A DNA stretch of 64,000 nucleotides, taken from positions 1,240,001-1,304,000 of the forward strand of contig JAJKFH010000385.1 of the NCBI GenBank assembly GCA_023333565.1, read 5' to 3'. The position numbers and the translations under genes were made by a program. The DNA comes from Puffinus mauretanicus. Its lineage: Eukaryota > Chordata > Aves > Procellariiformes > Procellariidae. This document shows positions 45,691-60,428 of the stretch, in pieces. The notes under the pieces are model-generated. The model did not search any database. It had not been told where the DNA came from and saw only the letters and a list, made by a program, of their open reading frames with translations. Numbering within the stretch: the stretch's first letter is position 1; each line of letters starts with the position of its first letter.

Positions 45691-48600
45691 TCTGATTGTA
45701 AGACATAGAGAAAGATGGAAGATGAGTCAGGTCATGAAAGTCCTGAAAAGAGAGTTCACAATCCTTAAGAAAATGAGGAGGGAGAAGGTCAGATAGAAAA
45801 TACCAAGTTTCAAGAAGGAAGCCCAGTAAATTCTATGAGTCCGTGGCTGAAATTTCACGGGGCAGCAACCAGAGTGAAAGGAGATGGGGAAAGGAGCAAG
45901 GCAGAAAGCTCCTGCCTGCAAGTTGGCAGTTGCTCCCAGGAAGAATCGCAGTAATATGAGCACAAATTGTCCCAAAGCAGAGAAAAGGTAGGAAAGCCAG
46001 CAAGAGATCAGCTTCCCTGACATTTAGCTTTACTGACCTTAATAGATTTTATTACTGCTATAGATAAAATTAGGTCTTTATAGGAAAACCTCTTTTCCCT
46101 CTTGCTCTCAGCTCAGGTCTGATACTGAGTCATAAACTCATAAACTTGCAGCTTCAGCTTCAGTCCCTTTTGTGAAGAGCTGTGTTAAAATATAGGCCTT
46201 TAAGGTCATTAAAACCAAGTGTACGTGGAGAAGATAAAAAAACAGCAAGCAGCACGTTCGCAGAGATAAAAGCCTGTGCAGGTTCATATAATGTTATTAT
46301 GACTTTGCAGAAAAGGAAGGTGCAAAAGGAACAGATGTCCAAATGTAATTGTTTAAAAACTTGTATGCAAGATGGAGAGATGGCTCTTTCCCACCACATG
46401 GGTAGGACACGCCATGGGAGGAATGATGCCAGATTTACATGTGCACGTGAAAAACCCAAGGAAACTGGTGAGCTGTGGTCTGAGGCAGCCGCCCTGGTGC
46501 CACTTCCCTGTGTTATCAGAGCTGCTTCCAGAATGCGCAGAGCCAGGGCGTAACGCCCCAGGTCCGCTGGCCGGGAACAGCCTGTTCTGCGGTGTCACAC
46601 TAAAAACCCTGCCTGCAAGACAATCTGTCACTGATAATTTTGCACTGTTCATGGAAACGACTCCCTCGCTCACAGATTTAAAATAAAAACCATCATCAAT
46701 GTGATCTGGTGGCCAGAGCACATGTTTTCATTAATTAAGATGTTAGTCATGGAAGCACCAAAATCACTGCCAGACAAATAAATAAACATACTCAGGACAT
46801 CCAGGACTACTAAACCTTGCACTTTGTAGGACTACTCTTTCCATCATTCTTTGTCACGTCTTATATATTTAATGTAGCTTCAACAGCAAGCACCTCCCTA
46901 TGATAACTTGCATCATTGTTTGTTTTTACATGGAAGATACTGCCTAAATAGCTGCTTGCCTTAACTTCAGGATATTGCCTGCTAAGAATTGACTGCTTAA
47001 TTTGACAAGCAAGAACAGATCATTCCCTAGCCTGGAACAAGCATTATAAAAAAGAACTGTAGCCTCATGATCTCTAGCCCTACGTCCTGTAAGTTTGGGT
47101 AAGATGTCTTGATAACGGGACAGTGAGGGCTGTTTTCTCACTCACAAGTTTTCTCACTGCTCCCCCGCCCCGCTCTGTGCCTGTGAGCTCATCCCCATGA
47201 ACAAAATGTTCTCCTTCCATTCAGTGTCACTCCTTAAGCTGAGATTGGAAATGGTTTAATTAAAAGTCGCAGTCTGGGCGTTCCTGTTCTCAATGCTGTT
47301 GCAGGTTCCCCTGCGCACCTCTGCATTTCTGTAGAGAAATGCCAAAAGTTTTGAAATATGCTCTGTAAATGCATAAGGTCTGTAAAATACTTATTCTCTT
47401 GGTACATGTAACTTGTAATCCCTATGCTTGATTTTCTAGAAAATGTTTTTTAGCATCTATATTAAGGTCATGGTGCCCGAGACCACTGGAGGCTGCGATG
47501 CAGTTAGCCATTATATTTGCAGAGATTGTGGTCTCTTTCCTTTAGCCAATTTCTCTGCTAAACCCTATCAAAACTACCTTCCCTACAATTTCTATATCAA
47601 AATATTTGACTCTGCCTCACTGTAGCAAGGAGAAAGCAGAAGGCCTGGTCTCGTCCCTTGCTGCGGTCTTCTCTTACCTACAGCTACTCAGCAAACACGT
47701 CTTGGTAGAGAGAGTTGTAGCTTTGCCCTCCTCTGCTTGCTGGCAGGACTGGACAAGTCCAGGGGAGCGGAGAGCAAGAGCTGGGCAGGGGTTGCCTGAG
47801 CCAGCATAGACACTGTGTTAGCCTATGATCCCTGTCTTTATTAGAATGACATGTCCAGCCAAGATGATATAGAAAAACTTATACATGGTGGAAGGACAGG
47901 ATGGAAACAATAATACTTATTTGATTTTAAAATAGTTTAAAAATTCAATTTCATTTCATATTGGAAAGAAATTGAGATGTGGAAAGCATGATTGCTCAGA
48001 GAAGCCCCCAGAACAACTACCAGCTCTGTCGGAAGAATTTTCATCTCGGTCTCGTCAGCTCAGATAAGTGATCTAACTCCTGCCTAAAGCAGCAAGGCCC
48101 TTCTTGCCTGCTACGAGTATTTACAAAGTGCCAAAACAATCTTCCTGTGGCTCATCTGCTGTTGCCCACCTAGGAGGAGAGACCCCGAAGCTTAGGCCTG
48201 TTTTAGAGATATCTTCCCTGAGCCCCTTGTGAGATGACTGCTTGTTCTCCTTTCTCTCATCCATTTTTGCTCACTGTCTCACCCGCAAACGTCAGCGCTT
48301 CCTGCAGTTTCCAGAAGCTCTTATTTCTCAGCTAAGAAATATTCCACCGACAAATCCTGGCCAGCACTACCCAGGATTAAGTTTTCGTTTATATGACCTG
48401 CTTCAGGGCTGTATGGGTGAACACTATGTAAGTACCTGATATACAAAAGAAACATACAAAGCTGCTCAGATAAAACAAGGCTCACTCAGTGAGGTCTATG
48501 CTATTTTAAGTTCAAGGTTTAAATTTACCGCCAGCTGAATATGGCTGGAGTCAGCTGAAATGTCCCTGATGAACGAGCCCCATCCTCTGCCTGGGATGCA

Positions 48601-51600
48601 GTTAATCCCCCCATCCAGGCACTTTCATCACCAGTGAGCAGAGCAGTTTGCTCTGTAGCATCATTCCTCTGAGGTTCTCCACAGATCTTCAAAACGAAAT
48701 ACTGTTTTAGGAAGTTATCTAAGATAAATTTCACTCCTATTGGGTCCTAAAACAAGTATTTAGTAGAGGGAGACAGAGGTGGAAGATCCAAAGCTAAGGT
48801 CATAGCTTTGAAGAGCGGGAGATACGACTCGGTTTTGTGGCTACCATGTGTTTGCAGGACGCACGGACATTGTGATTCAGATCTGGATGGCTCTGGTGTC
48901 CTCAAGCCACAGAGATGGGGTGGATAGGGCAGGATGTGATATTCCCCAAGCAGGGGACATGGCACCCATAGCAATGCATCACACCACTGACTTGTCCTAA
49001 CACCCCCAGACCCGAGTGACAAGCAATTGGCCATGCCAATACAGTGCTCATCAACATCCAGAAGGCTTTGTTGGCTCCCATACTTCGAAACCAGCTGAGC
49101 GTGAAGTTAAGACAAATTCCTGATTTAAGCTGGTGAGAATTAAAAAATCATAGTAGTTTCCTGGACTAACCACATTTGCTGCTTTTGGGTTTTTTTCCTT
49201 ACAGCAAAATGAGAAGAACCAGTAAGTATTTTTAATTTGACACGTTCTTCCTATCTTTTCAGTTCTCTACTGTTAGCTGTAGAGCAGTTATAAAATAAGA
49301 AATTAACTCAGTGGGAGATAGTACTTTACAGTCAGAAATGAGCTGATCAGATCAATTAGGACAAGCAAGCTTAGTATCCAGCATCGCACATTTTTCCTCT
49401 GCCTGATTTCTTGTACCCACTTGTTCACAAAGAAGTTTGCTTCTGATTGTAGGCAATGTCTCTCACAAAAGGCAGAATCAAACAAGAAAAACAAACAGTA
49501 CCTCAAGCTGTTACCAGAACATTTTACAATTTACTCGTGTTCCTTTCTCAGATATTCTCCTTGTTTATTATAAAGCTGTCTGGAGGCAGAAAAATATATA
49601 GAGACAAACATTTTTCAGAGGTTAGATTAAATGGTTCAACAAATGAACAGGAAGGAAACACACGATCTGCTTGCTCTCAGTCGCGAGGTGTAAAACCATC
49701 CTGAAGTATTCAATTAACTGTTAAAAACATTTTTAGCAAACTTCACTCTCCATCATTGCCCATACTTTTCAGCTTCGAGATCCTGATTTAAGCCTGTGCA
49801 AAAATCCCACTGCCGAAGAGCCAAGACCTGTTGTCTCACTAAGCCAGGGGAGCCTTTGCTTTCAATTGTGGTTTTAGAGGAGGACCTTCAGCATAAGGCT
49901 GTCTCTGTAGAGTTTCCCTCCTGAACCCTGACAGGCCTGTCCTCTAAGTTCGCTCACCTCATTTCTCTGCCAATAATATGATAAGAACAATAAATAGTAA
50001 GGCTAAAAGAGGCACCTCAGTTCGCTGAATGCGCATTTTATCATTTAAATTAAAAGCTTAACTTGTAGTCACAAATGGCTTAAATATTTAGCCAAAGTAA
50101 TACTTCAAAAATTACTTCTTCCTTAAACCTATGAGGTAATTCATAAGATATTGTCATTTGGGAACAAGAATAAATATTATGGAAGGCAAAAGATGTCAAA
50201 TCTTGTAGGCAATGGAATAGCCTAAAATTAATTCCAGTAATGAATTTTGATAGAATGATTTCTAACATGTCTCTTTGGAGTGATAAACAACCTGACTTCA
50301 AAACCGACTCAAAATCCAATATTCAATACATTTATGAGTAACCCCATGGTAAACTGACAGCCAGTTTATTTCAGTCCTGGAGTCTGCCTCAGCATAGCTG
50401 TTTGTGGTAAACTTTTCAGTTCTTTCTTAGCAGGATTGCTGGAAATTTGCCAGTTACAGCAATCTCTGGCAGTTGTGAAGTGCAGCTGTGGCTATCTGCT
50501 TAGGTTTCTATAAAATTAATTTGCATCAGGCAATCTCCAACATATACTGAATAAAACACACACAGGTACAGATTTTAAAAGTGCTATGGTGATCTGATCC
50601 CAGCACTGCTTTCCTGCACCATATTCATCATTTTCATACATTTTTATTGCCATGACAAATAATGCAAACCCAGTAATTGTGGTTTTTAATACTTCAGAGT
50701 ACACGTGCTCTTCTTGACTGTATAACAGAAAAGAGAAACAAAGAAAACGAGTCTGATTCAATTTTTGTGCAGAGTCAAAGCCTGTAAGTGAAATGGATAA
50801 CTGGCACATATCAGCTCTTTTAGTGATATGAATCCACCTCACTGAGTATACACAAATAAACTGTAAATATAAGATCCCTTTCTATTTAAAAAAATGATGC
50901 ATGCAGCGAAGTCTTTGGAGCTTGCAAATATTCAGGGGGAAGGAGAAAATAGGAAAAAAGGTTCTGTTTTTGTCAACTTCCAAATCTTCTGCCAATCTTT
51001 AACTCATAGTGCAGGTGTGAAAGTTAGGTACAGAGGAAATTGGCCACTTTCACCTGTACATTTACTGTAACTGACTTTAGTATCATTTAAAATGTTTCTC
51101 TCATGATTTGATCAGGACTACACTTCTACCAGCATTTAGCTAAAATTGCAATTTCTTTTGTGTCATACCTATACCGGCAAAAACCTTAATGCAAACTCAA
51201 ACTATATCAGCATAAAAGTGTCTTTGCCAATACTGTCAGCTCCCTGTTATCCATGCTAATGGGAGGCTGGAAATATCTCCTCATAAAAGGGATCTCTGTC
51301 CCTGCACCCACCTCTGGCTGGACCCACATTGCATGGACCCACAGTTGTGCTTCTGACAAGTTTTAACTACTGGGTGCCAAACTGCATGTGTGCACTGATC
51401 CTGCAACCAGGGCCAGCGGCTGCCCCGTCACAGCACAGCCGTGTCCATCTGGTGCTGAAGCTGCACCAAGGAATCCCACTGCACTCAAGCTGGCCATGTG
51501 CACGGCTGCTCACATGCTTTTGTATCCATGGCATGGATCAGACTAGTTAATTAAAAATTTTGTTTGCAAGAAGTTGGTTTATTTACCTGGGGAACTGCTA

Positions 51601-54600
51601 CGACTTGCACCTATACAAGGAAGGTGTGCTGATGCAGCCAGAGCACTGTTAAGGAGCAGTAAATCATTCAAAGTCCTGAATAAGGTCTTTGTTTATTTTG
51701 CCTGGATATGTTTCATTGATCTGATTCACCTCTGAGTGTTTGATCCATCCTGTCTTCATCTGGTATGGCTTTGATCTAGTCTATACTGCTTGTCTTGCCC
51801 CCAGTCCATGTATAAAGAGTTTGAAAAAGTTTACCCTGAACACAAGGTGACTGAACTACAGCTATTGAGAAGAAAAGAAGAGGGAATGTTAAATGCTTGG
51901 TAGTTCACTTTGGCTTCCCCTCTTGCTGCTAGTCAATTGGTCTTTCTATCCATATCAGCTATCTCTAGCTACAAATACAGAGCAGTTGCTTTATTCTGTA
52001 TGACTTTTTTCAGACTTGGTAGATTATCTTGATTCACATCTGTTTTACATCTGACAGTGAAACATTGCTCAAAGGAAGAGAAGGGAAGCACACTGATGCA
52101 GGATAGTTTGATGAGGTATTGCTTCTGTCAAGATGTTCTTTACAAAAAAGATGAGTATTTTTTGTTCTAAGGAAATATTTTGATGACCTATGGTATCACA
52201 GAGGGAGCTCAGAGAAACTATTAATACATATTTTTAATAGACAGCAGCTTTCCAGGACCTGCATCTGTTCAAACATACAATTTAGTCTATAGAGATGGGC
52301 TAACACAGACCACCATGCACCAACAGAGGCTGGAAGTCCTCAGTGAGATATGTCTACCATATTTGTTATCCAATGTCAGGGATAACACATGAGCTATGAT
52401 ATTCAGAGGTGCAAAAGTTGGAATTACCAGGATGTAAGGTAACTAACTCCCTTACTTTCTTACAAATTCATTTCATACTATCAGGGGACGAATTCAGCTG
52501 CCAAAAAAGAAGTGCCACAAGGTATTTTTTATGGCCTTCCGCTGCTTCTCCAGAAAGGCACATGTCTTGGATTGGGTGTGCCATCTTTATACTGGACACA
52601 CTATGACATCTCATATGGCATTAGATGTTTAGGCATATGAAGTTATCCTTAGATATTAATCTAGGTTCTATAGAAACCCAGAAGTTCAGCATTGAAATTA
52701 CAAGTTCCTGAGAAAAAAAAAATCTAGGGATTGCAATATTGAGCATAGCAACACTGCAAATTTAGGCACTCCTTTGAAGATTTATTCCATACAACTTCAG
52801 GAATGTAACCAAACCACGTAGATTTCACGGCTGTTTGCCCCAAATTCTCTCTGTAATTAATGGAAAGAGGCAAGACACATTCAGACATTGACAAAGATCT
52901 TACATGTAGATGACCCATGTAGCCCCTCTGAACTGTACAGTCATTAGTTTCTTAATGTAAATGCCACTGTCACAGAAGTAAAATGAGGTGGGATGGATCT
53001 AGGCCCTGGTCATGCACTATAACCCAAAACCATGAGCTGGGGACCTTGACTCCCTCTCACGGGGAAAGATAGTCTATAAAAGCCAGCAAGCTGAGTGGAA
53101 ACCTCTTTGGGCAAGCCAAGAGAAATGCAAGAAATGCAGTGGTACTTTGCATACTGTCATGGGAGCAGCTTTCAGAGCACTTCTTTTCACTCTCTGGAGT
53201 TAGGCACTTGCCTAAAGGTCTAAGGAGGTTTCAGCTGTAATTACCACCTCTTATCTGAGGGGTTCAAACAGCTGGTTATATGCTGAAGTTTATCATGTCC
53301 TTCAAGATGATGATCTGACTAAGCTAGAAAAGTAAATAGAGGAAAGAACTCAACCCACAGTTAAGTGGGTTGAGTAACTATGAGGAGAGAGGCCTTGAGA
53401 GATCTCCCAGGCCTTGCTTGAAGAGAATAATTGTTATTGCTATAGTTTGTTTTGTTACGACAGGAAAAGTTAAGCCAAGGAATATCAAGAGATGTAATCT
53501 ATTAATTAATTCAGATATATACAAAGGGATCATCCTTTTAAAAATAGCATCTTCTACATTTCATGCTTGTCCATAACTTCTCCTTTTAGTGAAAAGCTCA
53601 CCAGCACTGAAATTTGAGTTGAGAAAAATGGACAGTGAGAAAACATACATTATCGCTGACACTCGCCACCAGTGTGTCAATATATCAGTGGTGTCTCAAA
53701 AGGCCTTCCTTTACCCCCCTCCTGTAGGTACAGCTACTGGTAGGGGTGAGATCCAGAACATTTCCTGTTCTTAGGCCGAGCTCTGTGAATTCAGTTGCTC
53801 TGACCAAGTTCAGACACCAGCTGCACCTCCTTTCTAATAATTTGTGTGAAAACCAGGGACAAAGCAGAACAAAATATTGTTTAACTTTACCATGGGATTA
53901 AACTATGCAGAGAAAAAAGCACATTAAAAAACCAGGCATGCATTCTACATCCTTTTGTGGCTGTCCCAGCTCTCTCAGACACCCAGTTATATGACCGAAA
54001 GGAGCATTATTCCCACAAACAACTTTACAGCCTGTCTTGTAGGAGTTCCCTTTCTAAGCTACTGCACTTCTTTTGATCTCCGTTGGGCGTAGGCTTTCTC
54101 CTGACTTGCCACTGTCTTTTAAAGTTCTCAGGCACTTTGCAAAGAAGCAGTCTGGTTTCAGCTATTCTGTTTTGTCCCCTATATATCTTTTGTCCCCTTT
54201 ATAGCTTCTATGAGTCTGAGACAAGAAATGAATTCTGAAAGTCCTACAGTAACCGGGTTGGCCTCCAGTATCCATATATCATCACAAAGGTACAGCTCCC
54301 CTGCCTTTTTAGAGCTAATATGTGAGACTTTTTCCCACAGAATGCATCTATTTCAGCTATCATGTTATCTTTGTGGATTTCTCATGCAAATATAATCAGA
54401 TGAGACCATAAGCTTATCTTTTATAGGGCACCATCCAATCATCTTCTGAGAGAGAGGGGCACCAACAGAAGACAAAGATGGGCTCTATGTCTGTGCACAG
54501 CAGACACAGTAGCACTGTAGACAATTACATTTCAGCAGATGATAAAGTGCTATGACGCAAACTTCTTCACTTCATTAAAAGAACATTTCCTTTCTGCTCG

Positions 54601-54660
54601 GGTTTGAGTCTGTGTGTGTTCTACTCAATAATGTCTAAGATCCCCAACCCATTCCAGAGA

Positions 54661-54725
54661 TAATTAAGATAAATATTGTTACACTTAATTAATAAAGCAT
54701 GGCATTTAATTTAAACAATCTTAAA
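54661..54725. promoter_or_regulatory. TAAT-rich motif cluster
   Basis: TAATTAAG, CTTAATTAATAAAG and ATTTAATTTAAAC lie within 65 bp. Possible homeodomain-binding enhancer core, or simply AT-rich DNA. Confidence 0.2.
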
Positions 54726-57700
54726 TTCAACTACCACATAAAACCAGCTAAAAGAACTATTGTAAATATGGTGACATTCAGAGCTGAACTTTTCTTATTT
54801 ATGCATCAGTTATTAGACATTTAGATGTTTCTTACTATAAAATGGAGGACTCCGATGTGACAGATCTTCCCAAAATATGTTCTCATTTATTTTGCAAAAT
54901 TACTGTGATCCTGCATATCAACAAATTCTAGGGGGGGCAAAACTACCTGGTATCAATACCTATAGGCAATAAATCATCATTTAACCCCTATTTATTCATT
55001 TAACCACCCGTATTGCTCATTCTCTGCTAAAGTATGCAAACTGTTTTTTTATTAACAACATTCTGGATGATGCATAAAAGATTAATATAATACGACTGAT
55101 GCCATATATTTATACCAATTAGAAATCAGTGAGAGGTTGGTGTTATGACAACCAGCTCCTAATCAAGTGGAATATATATGCGAACAGTCATGTCTGCACG
55201 CAACACTGTGATAAATCTTGGTTGGGTTTTCCTCATGCAGTGTTAGTAATACTGCACTGTATTGCTGTCTCAGACAGCAATCCTTCCTTTAACTTTTTTA
55301 ATATATTATAATTGCTTTTAGGAATTTAAATTTAAAGGATTATCTTTACCTCAGTTTTCAGCTTGTAATTGGCAAATCCTTGTCATAGTTTCTACTACCT
55401 TGACCAATATGGTAGTCACACTAATGGTCTGTAGTTGGAGCCATTTTTAGCATAATTTCATAAAGAAACACAATCTGGATAATTATGCTGTGTGTATGTG
55501 GCTTGGGGGAGTGATGATTATCTGTGTGATCTTCCAAATATGTGTTCCACTTGTAAGCCAATTCAATCATATCTAACGACAAGGTAGAGGATCAAACTTT
55601 TCTGAGCCCTTATGGGTTTCAAAAAACTGGTATCTGCATAGGGAAGAGAGACTATCAGTACTGCAGTGGGAGCTCTCCTCCTGTTTGGTATCAGACAATT
55701 TACATGGAGGAACTTTTATAAATACTCCAGCCCTTAAGACATAGAAACCAGATAAAAAGGTAATCATAAGACACAAGTTCAGAGGATGCCAAGCTTCATT
55801 AGTTTTACTGATCATGGAACAAGTTCTTGCATAGCCAATAAAGCACTTGGTTCAAGTCTGTAAGTGCATGATGCCAGGTCCCACTTTACAGATTGGAATA
55901 TCCTGATTTTAAGGAATTTTTCCATTCTCTGATTTCTCTGATTTTAAGCATTCCTGCCAATGCAATTACTTGTGAATCAGTCAAAGCTGTATTTAATAAT
56001 GCCATTTTAGATTATTCCACTGTTCCAAGAAACTAGACAGGGGAAAAACTACAAACCATTCTGCATACTAAGGAAATGTCAAAGCAGGATTTGTCCACAA
56101 ATGTCAGACTTCACAAAGGCTGTCTCTTACACCTACAATAGTAAAGGTTTTCCATTTACACACAAAACCTATTAGACATCAATTCCAATCTACAGAAATC
56201 TGATTAAGGCTTCTCATTTTGCAATTCACTCAGCCCAAATTGCCATCCAAGGGGAATTTCACTTGAATGAGGACTGCAAGACTGGACATTCAGATGCTTA
56301 ATCTGACTGTATTTGACTTCATTCCAAGTGTTTCCCCACTCCTGGCTCCTACACACAACTTTTATATTATGCCATAAATATTGTCATCAAATTAATCATT
56401 CTATGCTGTATATAGGTCAGCTGGAAAAAAAATTATCACTATACATGACATAATGTTGTATGAAGAGCTGGAGCAAAGAAAACTCAGTAGGAAATATGGC
56501 TGATCATCTACTTAGTAGAATATTTTTTAGTTTTTTATTCAGGCTCTCATCAGAGGCAACTTCAACCTCAGAGCAGAATAAAGGGATTTCAGCAGGAATT
56601 AAGCAACAAATAATTTAGCATTGCTGAAGGCACTTATTCTCTTTTGATAACTGAGAAGGCATGTCAAAGAATCCTTTCCATGGACTTGCCTCTTTGTGTC
56701 TATTTTCCCCAAGATAACCCCAATTAGCTTGAGTCCAAATTCATTCCTTTTTTGATGAGTACCTGAGATTGGGCAAAGCTCTCAATAGGAGCAGTTCTGC
56801 TCAGCAAAACAAAGGTGCCTGAATTGCTGTAATCTGCCTGCCAGGGAGGACAATGGCCAGGAAAATGCAGCACCCTGAATGTTATCATATGCTAATAACA
56901 GGGTTCAAATGCTTTAGAAACACTGGCAATACACTTTCTTAAAGGCTTCTTCTAAAGCTTATATGGCATCATTTTTACTGCTATTGCAACCTTGGCTTGC
57001 CAGTGCAGGGATGCCAGACCTTGATAAAATCATAGAGTGATTCTGCTGTGCAGGCAAACCCTTTGTAATGCATCGCCTGAGAAGAGCTGGGGGTGATGCT
57101 CACCCCCAGAAGGGATGTGATTGTACTATACCATTTGAGTCCCATCTAAGCCCTAAAAAGAGTAGCCTCTTGTCCCAGAGGAAATTTCATACCCTGTGCT
57201 GTTTAACCTAGTTCTTCTTCCCATGGAGGTTTGTAAATGGGCCCTTTATTCCACCTACAAACTTTAGAAAACTTTTTCATAAGGCTATCTCTGCCGAAGA
57301 CACAGTGACCTCATTGTTGTGGCAAACACTGAACAGACCATTCTTGCAATGACACTTCCACTTCAGAGCCCTACGCTACCCCCAGAACAGGCTTTAGCAG
57401 AAGTCACTTCATTTTGTATATCCATATTTTGTTTGTTTGTTTGGCCAATAGACCGCAAAGATGTCTTCTCTATGAAGCTGCGGAGATTTGTCGGCAGCAG
57501 CGTGGTCCACATGGATTTTACAATGACAGTCATTGTGTTCATATATTTCAAAGAGAAACTCTGGGACCACCACTGAGCTGAGATTTGCGGAGTATGGGAA
57601 AAGCAGTTCCCTGGGCTTGCAAGTTCCTCGTCCAGTGCCAGGAAGCCTGGAAGCCCTGATGTCCCCAAGCTGGAGGCTGAGATCCCATATAGTGGTACTA

Positions 57701-57934
57701 GACCAACCCTGCATTTTGAGGAAGCCCCATCTGTACGTAAGGTTGCACTGGAGCTGTCACCTTGACAATAAGCCAAGTGAGCTGTCAAGAAACCAAATAA
57801 TTTTCTAATGGCAGCTGATTTCCTGGCAGGAAGGGTTTCCTCAGAACTCTGCATGGGTTTTGTCAGTTTGCCAAAACCCACCCATTCACAAAACATTTTG
57901 ATTTCAACAAATCAGTGGTTTCCAAAAAGCCATT

Positions 57935-57951
57935 AAAAAAAAAAAAAAAAA
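57935..57951. repeat. Poly(A) run (17 A)
   Basis: Seventeen As followed by AG-rich bases. The sequence to its left is not a recognisable retrocopy. Confidence 0.85.
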
Positions 57952-59966
57952 GAAAAAAGAGCTGTTTAAAGACAAAGTTCCCAACCAATTCAAATGATTT
58001 CACTCAGTTTTCCCAAAGCTATAAATCAGTCCAATTGCTCTGTTTCAAAACAGGAGCCCCTAGTTGTGTTTGCCAGTTTGGAATGGTCTTACATACCAAG
58101 TCTTGAGATGGCTGACAGCACCGCATTGTGCAAATGTCCTGATCAAACGATAGCAGTATGCCTGGATATAGCCTCCCGCTCCCTTGTGAAGATCCTCCCA
58201 CAGTCCCCAGCATGATGTCCATGTGCCTGTTCCCCAGGAGGATGAATGGCTACAGCATCACTCTTGCTGCAGAGTCCTTCATTCGAAATAGAAATTGCAG
58301 GCTCTGGAGCACGGAATACGTTCACTGCCTTTCTGTGTCCTGCTATCTTAGAGTGTAATTTAAACAGGACAGGTAACAAGTAGTGAAGGCATCCAGGTAT
58401 ATCTGGCAGTCACTAACAACCAGAAGACAAACTGTCCTGCCAGGGACACTGGGTAACTCATCTGGCTCCTTGGCCAGGCTAGGTCAGCATCACAGCGACT
58501 TCTTTAGGTAACAATAATTCCAACTTAAAGCACCAGTAGAGCCAGCCTGGAGGATTCTTAACCAGCTTTGCACAGAGTGCCTTTTCCAGTGATTCCTCCC
58601 ATTTATTCTCAAAATGGGCTTCTTGGGATTGATACCTCTGTTGGATGATTGACCAAAAGGTCTTATGCACACTAAATGAGAAATCCTGGCACTTGACAAG
58701 ATGCACGCCACAAATAACCGTGCAAATCTCAATGTCCAAAAACACTTACGTGTCTGTGAGGCAGAAACAGCAGGGCTGCTGTGCAAGATTTATGTCTAAG
58801 TGACATTCTCCAGTTGTGATTGCTTTACACTAACTGGCATGCTTTGCCCGCATCCAGAAGCACAGCTGGCTTTTCGTTCAGAGCAAGCCCCCGCTTCCAC
58901 GTGGTGTGGATTTTCACCAGCTTCCGCCCCAAGGGTAGGCAATCCTCTCCTCTGTGCCATGCATGGTGGCATCAACCCCATGGTGTGCAGGAAGATATAT
59001 AACAGAAAGTAGGTGAAAGCCACTGCATTTCACTTTGAATAATCAAACCAGAGTGTCTGTGCCAGAATGCTGGGAACATGCTGCTCTTTTACTCAGGCAA
59101 CTTGGGCCCTACAACCAGTCATTTCCTACCTCCACTGTCCCACCCTGGATCCCATCCCAGGATACCTCCCTGGTGCTCCTCGGCTGCACGGCAGGGCTGG
59201 GGCCTTGGGAGTGGCGAGGGCAGTGGATTTGGGGAGCTTGTGAGCTCAAAGAAGGGCATCAGTATTTAAGCAGGGAGTAACACATTGTTAATTAAAGCAA
59301 CTAGCTGGGACAGGGCATAAAGTAAGAGAAAGGCAGCTAGGAGACCACCAAAATACATGGGAATGAAGATGTGACCATGTAAGTATTACTGCAGTATAAG
59401 TCTCCAGTCTCCAGTCACATCAAAGTTAGGGGTTGGGTGGACCAGCTACTTTTTAATTTTAGAATTATAAACTGCCCATGCAGACAAGCCTTTAATGTTT
59501 CAGTGAGAAAAACAGGAATTGCAGTCACTCAAACTGAGCCAGAGCCTTGTATATCAGTAACATGTTTCTGCTGCTGTTGGAAGTCTCACCGCTCCCTTAA
59601 ATAAGTTTTCTCCGCGTAACAGAATTAGACCTGTAATTTCTGCAAAATTCCTGAGTACTCAGATTGGGGCTGACAAAGGTTTCTGTTTATTCGGTATAAT
59701 TCAACAGAATACTATAAGAATACCGGGGAAACCTAGCAGCGCTACCTTAGAACTAACAAATACAGTACATCCCAAATAAATACCCGCCCTGAAACCACAA
59801 AAGCTGCTTTTTATGATGACTGTTTTTAATAATGTCCGAGTCCCTTGGGTTCACATCTTTTCAGTCTTTCGCAATCAGTGTGGCACTTAGACTGTGCAAG
59901 GCACTGGGATTGCAAACAGGCTTTGCTCCGCGCTGCACGAAATGTGGACCTCTGCAGGGAGAAATG

Positions 59967-59979
59967 CCACCAGGTAGCA
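59967..59979 (+). promoter_or_regulatory. CTCF-like motif, one mismatch
   Basis: CCACCAGGTAGCA against the core CCASYAGRKGGCR; the only mismatch is A for G at position 10. Confidence 0.35.
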
Positions 59980-60414
59980 AAGCCATGAAACAGCAGAAGT
60001 AATCCATCAGCTGGTTTAAAGACAAACTCCCCACTGTTTCGCTAGCCTCCTTTCAACCCCAAAAGAACGTGGGGATGTTTACAGACTCAGCGTCCCTAAA
60101 GCCAGCGCAGCTGCAATTTCATCTCAGCTGGCAAAACGCTCCCACCGACAGCCAAAGTGGCCAACGTGCTACTCCCGACAGCGAGTCTGTCCCTTAACGC
60201 AGTTTACTAGCTTCATGTGTGCAGCAGTTTGGAAATGTTACGTGGGCACCAGCAGGAAAAGCATATCTCAGGGGGAAGCCAAAGATGGAAGGAGAAGCTG
60301 GGAGGACCGAAGGCTGAGCGTGCAGCTGGAGGGAAGGGCTGGCCCTGTCTAGATGGCTCTTTTGGGGGAGTTTCTTGAGGAGGACGGAGAGGTGAGCCCA
60401 AGTCCTGAGCATCT

Positions 60415-60428
60415 GTGCCCTCTAGTGG
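60415..60428 (-). promoter_or_regulatory. CTCF core motif, perfect match
   Basis: On the minus strand the site reads CCACTAGAGGGCAC, which fits the vertebrate CTCF core CCASYAGRKGGCRS at every position. It points toward the plus-strand motif 440 bp to its left (convergent). Binding is not shown. Confidence 0.5.

Noticed and set aside
57363..57896. Longest unassigned frame, 177 codons on the minus strand
   Set aside because: No domain, signal peptide or family resemblance, and a competing frame overlaps it. A translated database search with no hit in other birds would confirm the rejection.
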